Assembly (NCBI GenBank): GCA_002751075.1
Contig: NAOQ01000738.1
Span: forward strand, 2,511-23,173
Direction of reading: 5' to 3'
Origin: Ichthyophonus hoferi
Lineage: Eukaryota > Opisthokonta > Ichthyosporea > Ichthyophonida > Ichthyophonidae
DNA: 20,663 nt
The notes beneath the pieces were generated by a model, which worked only from the letters and a program-made list of their open reading frames with translations, did not search any database and was not told where the DNA came from. Shown here one piece after another: positions 11,376 through 19,600 of the stretch; within the stretch, counting starts at the first letter, position 1, and every line of letters begins with the position of its first letter. A program made the position numbers and the translations under genes.

Positions 11376-11549
11376 ACCTATCCTATACAGGATGCATTTC
11401 ACAATGGCAGGCTTTGCCAATTAAAAGTTTTGATGATACGTCATAGATCTATAGAGCAACAGATAGAAGGTGTGTTTACCCTCTGACACCACTGTAATAT
11501 ACAGATAATATATAGTTTTTACATAGTCCAATACCAGTATGCCATTTAA

Positions 11550-11730
11550 GACAATGTAATATAATACACTATAATATGTTATAATATAATGCAATATAAT
11601 ATAATATAATACATTACAATATAATACAACATAATGAAATAAAATACACTAGAATTCAATATAATACATTACAATACTACACAATGCGGTACAATTCACT
11701 ATAATGCATTATAGTACACTATAATATTTT
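11550..11730 (+). repeat. (ATAAT)/(ATACA)n degenerate array
   Basis: ataatataatacattacaat-type pentamers over about 180 bp. Confidence 0.75.
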
Positions 11731-11789
11731 CTGACAATTGCCCTATCCAATCAGGTCTAACACCTACTCCCTCTACTACTCTATGTCGA

Positions 11790-11975
11790 TTGGCCCTAGC
11801 ACTAAGTGGATGTTTTATTGAGATTACCTTATTGATCGGATTAAAATATGAAGTTTTAACCGTCGTTAGGGATTGGGTATGTATTTTTATTGCCTTTTAT
11901 TACAGTTTAGCAGGGTTATCATTGAATAGGAAATATACTTTTCATGATCTGAATAATTATACTATATTATGCGTT
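11790..11975 (+). repeat. Duplicated segment E, copy 1
   Basis: Aligns with 12180-12450: actaagtggatgttttat.gagattacctta at offset 383, then atgatctgaataattatactatattat at offset 478. The shared frame reads SGCFIEITLLIGLKYEVLTV and then VRDW, up to a GTATGT. Confidence 0.75.
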
Positions 11976-12179
11976 GTATTTTATTGTATTGTTTTATATT
12001 GTATTGTATTGTATTGTTTTGTATTATATTATATTATATGGTAATGGATTGTGTTGTATTATATTATACTATAAGGTTTTTTATTTTATAGTTTTGTATA
12101 ATATTGTGTTGTGTTTTATTATATTATGCTCTATTGCACTGCATTGCATTGGATTACATTATATTATTATTATATTGTG
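11976..12179 (+). repeat. (TTGTA)/(TATAT)n array
   Basis: Imperfect ttgtattgtattg and tattatattat units. The Cys/Ile/Tyr-rich ORFs here come from the repeat. Confidence 0.8.
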
Positions 12180-12450
12180 TTGCATTAAGTGAGTATTTTA
12201 TAGAGATTACCTTATTGGTGTGTTTAAAACTGGAGGAACTAACAAGTGTTACTGAGTGGGTATGTTGCATTGCATTCATATATCAGCTTCAATAAGTCGA
12301 GGTATTGAATATGATAGCAGCTTATAATACTTACATTTTGTTATCACGCATTCCAATCACCCAGACAAGATATGTCCTCTCTTTATTGCTCTGTTTAAAT
12401 TGGGCAAGAAATTTACTTTTTATAATCTGAAAAATTATACTGTATTATAT
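12180..12450 (+). repeat. Duplicated segment E, copy 2
   Basis: Partner of 11790-11975 with about 95 extra bp near 12270-12400. The shared frame reads SEYFIEITLLVCLKLEELTS and then VTEW, again followed by GTATGT. The next stretch is again a TTGTA array (12480-12565). Confidence 0.75.
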
Positions 12451-12479
12451 GGTGCTGTGTTATATTGTATTTTGTTGCA

Positions 12480-12570
12480 CTACGTTGTAATATATTGTGT
12501 TGTGTTCTGTTGTATTGCATTGTATTGTATTGTATTGTATTGTATTGTATTATATTATATTATATTTTAA
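12480..12570 (+). repeat. (TTGTA)n array
   Basis: tgtattgtattgtattg run, then tatattatatt. Confidence 0.85.
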
Positions 12571-12930
12571 ATGCGTTGCACTTGATTATACTACGATCTA
12601 TTGTAGTATATTAGACTATATTATATTGACACATTACATTCTCATATACAATATAGTACACAATATCATTTTATTATGTACTCTATTACCAACACATATA
12701 AGTAATTTAAGCTGGTAATTGTGAATCAGGTATACCAAGTATTTGACTACAATTTTATGCAAACCTTCTTACTATTTACTGATAGAAAACTGCTATACCA
12801 TTATAAAATCTTCATGTTGTTCAAATACCAATTATCTTCATATCACCCCAGGATATATATTTGCATCTACTCTATTTACGTTTACTATATTTATTACTCT
12901 AATATTATCCATTATACATAACACTACACA
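12571..12930. other. Non-repetitive stretch upstream of FANCG
   Basis: Two overlapping ORFs (12721-12921 and 12743-12946) show no motif and no FANCG-like sequence. The missing first FANCG exon could lie in this area or farther upstream, but no segment resembling human residues 1-28 with an in-frame donor was found. Confidence 0.4.
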
Positions 12931-12934
12931 ACAC

Positions 12935-13095
12935 AGTATATTATAACATAACATAGCATAGCATAACATAATATAACTAAACGTAACATAACATAACGTA
13001 ACGTAACAACGTAAGGTTAAATAACATTACATAACATAACATAACATCAAATCACTTCACATGACATGGCATAACACAATGTAACATAACACTAT
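12935..13095 (+). repeat. (ACATA)n array
   Basis: acataacataacata with gcata and cgtaa variants, ending within about 15 bp of the FANCG exon acceptor. Confidence 0.85.
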
Positions 13096-13103
13096 CATAC
13101 TAG

Positions 13104-13671
13104 GTCAGCAATGCCCTAAACTATGCTTTGGAAGGATTTGCATCTTCAGGCAATAAATTAAATTTCCAATCAGAATCAAGCGATAAAAGTTGCCCAGAAA
13201 CAAGGTCAACCAGAAAAAACAGCTCCCAGGATCCACAAGAACCAATAGAAAGCAACGAAAGTCACGAAAATATTATAAATAAGGCAAAGGAACTCCTTAA
13301 TTTAAACCACCAATCAAACACTCTACTTACACCGGATTTAGAGCGAGTAGAAACAAGTCCTGGTGCATTTGTGATAAGGCTATTATGTGCTTATGGTATT
13401 GCACACGTGATAAGCGACCAATTCGATACAGCGGTTAAAATTTTGAAAGAGGCACATAAATATAGTTACCAATTATATTTAAGTTTTAAAAAAAATAGAA
13501 TGGATGAAAAGAGCCAATTGGTGGAGAGGCACATAAATCAGTGCTTAACTTCATTGCCATATATGCTTTTGGCTAATGTGTACTGGTTGTTAGGAAACAA
13601 AAAAGACCTAGCATTATTATTGGATGATAGTAGAGGTAGGGGGCAACACCCTGCAATGACATATCTAACAG
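13104..13671 (+). CDS. FANCG: FANCG exon (fragment residues 1-189)
   Basis: Long exon open from 13104, just after an in-frame TAG that supplies the acceptor AG. A second possible acceptor AG at 13107-13108 would start the exon at 13109. No ATG in frame opens it, so it is internal. It begins VSNALNYALEGF, like human QLAQDALEGL. A polar Ser/Asn/Glu-rich stretch follows (roughly residues 11-60), which looks disordered, then helices. SLPYMLLANVYWLLGNKKDL and ALLLDDSRGR match human [28 protein letters not shown]. The donor is g|gtaatt, phase 1. The 189 codons correspond closely in length to human residues 29-215, which are split over several exons in human. Confidence 0.85.
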
Positions 13672-16600
13672 GTAATTGAATGTCTATTTTTAGCATGGAA
13701 AACTTCTAGATATTATTAGTAGTTTGAATATCAGGTGGATGTTTGTGAGGGAGGTGGTACGATGTATTTTTAGAAATAACTAGAATACATGTATATATAT
13801 ACATACACATACACATATAGTTAAATTTAAGACTGCATTTCTATTGGTTTATTGATAATACACAACTATATAGCTCTACACTATTGGGAGAGTGGTCAAT
13901 TTGAGAAAGTAAGATGCCTATTGGAAGACAATTATGAGACTCTAGAGTTAGATAGGTGGAGGGGAGATATGAAAGCTTGTATGTTGGTGGTACAGGTAGG
14001 TGTATGGGTATATGTATGTGTATATTTTTATGTTTTTGGCATATTATTTTTAACTTAGCAAGTATGAGCATGTGTATATAGGGTGATAAATAGATATATT
14101 TATACGCATACATATATATACATATACATACACATACATTAAGATACATATACTTATAAATATTCATATATTTATTACTATAGTATATGACTATTACACT
14201 ATAGCAATATGATAATAATCTGTTATTATTTATTATCTCAGGGTAAACCGCACCATGCTCTATGTAAATTCACACAACTAGCAACCTGCGACGTCATGGG
14301 GTCCCTCTTGGCCCTGTATAATGCTGTGATTTTATTGGATAATATAGGGGATTATAATGCTGCATTTTTATTGGGTGAACAATTATTACAGGTATTTATA
14401 CTTATAATTGAGTATAGATAAGTGTTATGTATGCATGTGCTTTCCTATTTCTTTGAATGCTAGATTATGTTAGTTACATATAAAAAGACATGCATCTATA
14501 TATATATATATATCTAATATGTAAATGCGTATGTGTATGAGTATATATCATATCATATCATATCATATCATATCATTATTTTTATTTATACTATTAATAA
14601 TTGAACTAATATTAGTAGTAGAAAATGCCTATTACCTGTCATACTATTATACTATTATACTATTATGTTATTGTACTATTATATTATTAAACTATTAAAC
14701 TATTAAATTATTATACTATTATACTATTGTACTATTATGCCATTAATTTGCAACTCCATATTTCAGGCTATGAAAATACAGTCTCCCTCAGTCAATCATA
14801 TATGTATTCCTCCTTATCATATTTGTCTGATCCCAACAGACTCTAAAGTAAGTGAATTGTAGATTGTGCTATGCCATTTTTGATATGAGTGGTTGTAGAT
14901 GATCTAATCATATGTAGCATTTTAATATAATTATAATTAACAGAGATCATTGGCTAGTAAATATACAGGGGTATACCCTTATATATATATTATATTACAT
15001 TATATTATGTTCTATTTTATTATATTATATTTAAATTATATTATATTATATTATGTTATACTATATTATGTGAGTGGTTGAGATAGGGCTTTTATTTTTG
15101 TTGATATTATAGTCCTCCACCTGACATTCGTCATTTCCGGGTAGCGGCTTGAAATAAAGACAGGGTATATTATGTTTACCTTATATTATACCCTATATTA
15201 TACCCTATATTATACCTTATATGATACCCTATATTATACTCTATATTATACTCTATATTATACCTTATATTATACCCTATATTTTACCTTATATTATATC
15301 CTGTATTATACCCAATATTATACCCTATATTATACCTTATATTATACCCTGTATTATACCCTATATGTAACTCTAACACATAACCTTTTATTTCTCTCCT
15401 TTTAGCATTCCTTTCCCCAAGCACTCATCCAATGCAAATCAACCACGTGTCCATTTTCTATTCAACAATTGCCTTTTAAAGAAGGTTACGTGATGTCTTT
15501 ACTTGCAAATATTGCCTGTAAAGATAGGATGTATATGAAGGCATGTAGTATATATGCTACATTGTTGTGTATAGCTACAGGGGTGGATACGTCTTTGGAT
15601 AAGGTAAATGTGTATATATGTGTATATGTGTATATGCGTATGGGGTATAGTATAATATAGTACATATAGAGACCATTGAACTTTATAGGCTGCTAATATG
15701 TGTGGAGAGGTGTATGATTAGGAAGGTGGATTACGATTTCATGGTAATATGTATGTTAATACAATCATATTATTGTAGAATAGTATGATGGTATGATAGT
15801 ATAATAGTATGATAGTTTAATAGTATGCATGTAATGATAACATGAATGTATGACTGTATAATAATGTAATATATATAATAGTATGTATGTATAATCGTAT
15901 GATAGTATAGGAGTATAATAGTTTAATATAAGATAATATGTTAGAATTTATGACATGGTAAATTGATTTGCATTAGATAAGTATATATTTATATTCTAGT
16001 GAGATTGTGCTATGATGATAATGAGTTTGTTATTATTATTATTTATCTACTGTATATCCTACTATATACCCTAATATAAGCCTATACACCTACAGGTTAC
16101 CTCTTTAAAACTGGGACCTATTGATATAATTGACATAGTAATAGAGTATTCATATGTCTTGCTAAGTGCTCGGCGATGGGATGACTGTGTAGTCTTGGTT
16201 GATAGTGTCCTGGTAGCAGACATATCATACATACCTTTATTACAAGACAAGGTATGCTAGAGTAAGGGAGAGAGGGGGAGAGGTGAGAGTGGGGTTTGGG
16301 TAGGGTAGGGTAGGGTAGGGTATGACAGGGTTTGGGGTAGAATAGGGGAGGGTATGGTTGGGTAAGGGGGGATAGGGGAGAGCAGGAGGAGAGGGTAGAG
16401 GAGTGTAGGATAAAGTAGGGTAGGGTAGGGTGAGATAAGGTAGGATGGGATAGAAGAAGGTAGGGTAAGGTTGAGTAGGATAGGGTTGGGTAGGATAGGG
16501 TTTAGGGTAGGTTAGCTTAGTTACGGGTAGGGTAGGTTAGAGATGGGTTTGATCAGGCATAAATTGATATTTGAAAATTATAATATACTATAATACAATA

Positions 16601-19600
16601 TAATATACTATACTATATTACGATACAACATAATATAATATAATACTATACAATAGAATATATTACAATAAAATACAATATAATATACTATGATAAAATT
16701 GAACATAATAAAATATAATAAAATACAATATAGTATACTATACTACAAGACAATGTACTATACTATATTAGTATAATATACTATACTATGATAAAACACA
16801 ACATAATATATCATAATGCACTGCAATATAATACAATATAATAAAATAGCTCAAAAAATATATATGATTTGAAAATAGTATGGCATTACATATAAGTAAA
16901 TTTTTATTCCTATTCCTGTTTTATGATTTTGTCTGGGCAGAAAACATAGCTATTATGTAAACTAAATGATTATTCTTGAACAACTCAGATTTTATGTTTG
17001 TGTATATGCGTATATGTTTATTTGTGTATATATGCGTGTATTTATGTATGCACGTTGTATGCATGCATGCATGTATGTATGTATGTATGTATGTATGTAT
17101 GTATGTATGTATGTATGTATGTATATATATATGTAGGCATGTATGCACGTTGTATGCATACATGCATGTATTTATGTGTATGTATGTATGTATGTATGTA
17201 TGTATGTATGTATATATGTAGGCATGTATGTACGTATGTATGTATGAATGTATGTAAATTCAGTGTTAAAATACTACAGCAAGCAAATTTATATATTTGT
17301 ATATCTTAGGATTATCGTTGTAAAACAATGTTATGCTTTATAATAATATAATAGTATAGTAGTATAATAGTATAGTAGGATATTAATATAATAGTATAGT
17401 AGGATCGTAGTATAATAGTGTAATAATTGTTAAATTTTACTAATATATGATGACAATACTATACTACTAAAATATTATCCTACTATACTAATATGCTATT
17501 ATACTAATATATTACTATACTACTATACTATTATAATACTATTATATTATTATCCTACTGTACTGACCTGCATGTCTTACCATGTGAATGTTAATGGTAG
17601 TATGATAGTATGGTAGTATAGTAGTAGAATAGTGAAATTTAACAATTACCATCTTCATTTATGTCTTACAGTGCGAATGTTATCTGCAACTTGGGAAATA
17701 TGATAGGGTGGTGGAGATAGGGCAATGTGTATTGGAGTTATTAGAAGGCGAAAGGGGGAGGGAAACCAAAAGGATAAGACTGGGAGGTAAGTGGTGTATA
17801 GGGTATATGTGTATGTGTATTGTATTAAATAGACTATATTCTAATATAAGATAATGTAGTGAGGTGTAATGTCATATAATATTATAGAATGTAATATAAT
17901 TTAGTATAATGTAATGTAATATACTATAATATAATAATGTATGATATATATAGGAGTTGACAACATTTACCTATACATGCAGAGTAGTATTTACAATATA
18001 TTGCAATGTAATATAAAGTAATTATATACTATAATATAATATAATATAATATAATGACATAATGTGCTAATATGTAGGGGCTGCTTTCATGTACATATAT
18101 TATGTGTATATGCATATATACATTACATCTTATATTACATTTTTCACCAATTTTCATTCATATCCTATATTTTCCCCTCTTTGTCGTCACCAGCAGAGAA
18201 TTTTAATTCATTCAATAGAAGTTTGAGTTCTATATAGATATATATGGTATAGTATATTTGGGTACAAATGCACAGAAAACAATTTTATATACGTACGTTA
18301 TATGATAGGTAGATAAATAGTAAGATAAATAGTAAGATGTATATATATTATATGTGTATGTATCTATTTCTATACTTATTATAATTGTTAGAATATATTT
18401 GCAGTGCTTTGGGGTTGTTTTTAGCATTGAAATATACATGTGTAGATGAAAAATATTGCCATTATACTATGATACTATTACATTATCTTAATATTACATA
18501 TACTGCTATACCTATGTCTATGTACGCAAGCAATCTCGCTGTCATACTTTTATACTGTCTTACTGTCATACCATTGTACTATATTATACTATCACACTAT
18601 CATACTAACATACTCTCACGTTATTACACTATTGGATATACTTTTACACCATTATGCCAACACCCAACCTTATCATGCATAGAAATATACTTTATTTACT
18701 TTACATATGATTTTTTAAGTATGCACTCTTTCATATAATATTGTGTTTCAATTAGATGCAAGTTGTTTCAGTTAGTTTTAATTAGTCTTAATTATTATTA
18801 CCAATAAAGTATCTCTTTACATCCTCTCATATAGATCCAAATGATTTCATGTGTCACTCTATTAACCAACATAAGGTATGTGCACGTGCTTGTAGTCACT
18901 TATGAAGGCTTTTATTTTACCTAATATGGCAATATAGCCATGTATTAATTGGATATTTTTCCAATGATAAAACAAAGTTATTATATTATTACTATCTATA
19001 GTAATATATGGCTGGTGCAAGTGACCTGTCCACAGGCTCAGGGGCTCCAATTAGGTGTTGTATAAAAACATCTCTTGCTGGGCTAGTAATAGAGGCAGCT
19101 CTTATCTCTATCTGCTTTGAATAGAAGTTGAGATGGGTGTGATCTGAGAGTGGGCATATATGTTGGCTCTATATTTAGCTGTCTACAGTAGTTATGATTG
19201 TTTACCAGCTGAGGAGGAATTCCTACCTTAATACATTAAAGTGTGATTGTAGTAATAGGAGAACGTGAACGATCAATGGGAGTTGGTAAGGCTGGGTGTA
19301 TGTAATAATTGTTATTACTATTGAAAGTAACTAAACAGTTCTCTGTATTTTGACACTTTTACACCATAACCATAAAAATATCAATGCATCATAGCCCCTG
19401 TATTGAGAATGTGTCATTAGTATATTTTGCAGCCTAAGTTTTCTATTGTACTTAGATAGATATGGTATGATATGATACGATATATCATTATTATTATAAT
19501 ATTATTTATAATATAGTATAGGAGATGGTATATTATCTTATAGTATAGTAAATAATATATTCCTTGTGCTATTATATATCATAGTAGAAAACACATCATA

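Noticed and set aside
11974-12718. Cys/Ile/Val/Tyr-rich ORFs on the + strand
   Set aside because: They arise from TTGTA/TATAT arrays and start at TTG or GTG, not ATG. Only segment E inside them is noted as a finding.
12721-12946. Candidate first exon of FANCG
   Set aside because: Two frames were read and neither resembles FANCG residues 1-28; no ATG-to-donor stretch with the needed phase was found.
15172-15405. 77-codon YTLYYTLY ORF
   Set aside because: Frame of the ACCCTATATTAT array within a FANCG intron.
16298-16320. Interstitial telomere
   Set aside because: The unit is GGGTA (5 bp), not the animal TTAGGG hexamer, and it grades into degenerate purine repeats.
16921-17309. Overlapping ORFs on both strands with MYVC and HTYI repeats
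   Set aside because: Both strands of the (GTAT)n array are open; typical simple-repeat artefact.
18862-19050. 62-codon minus-strand ORF
   Set aside because: Antisense to a FANCG micro-exon and intron, with no homology recognised.
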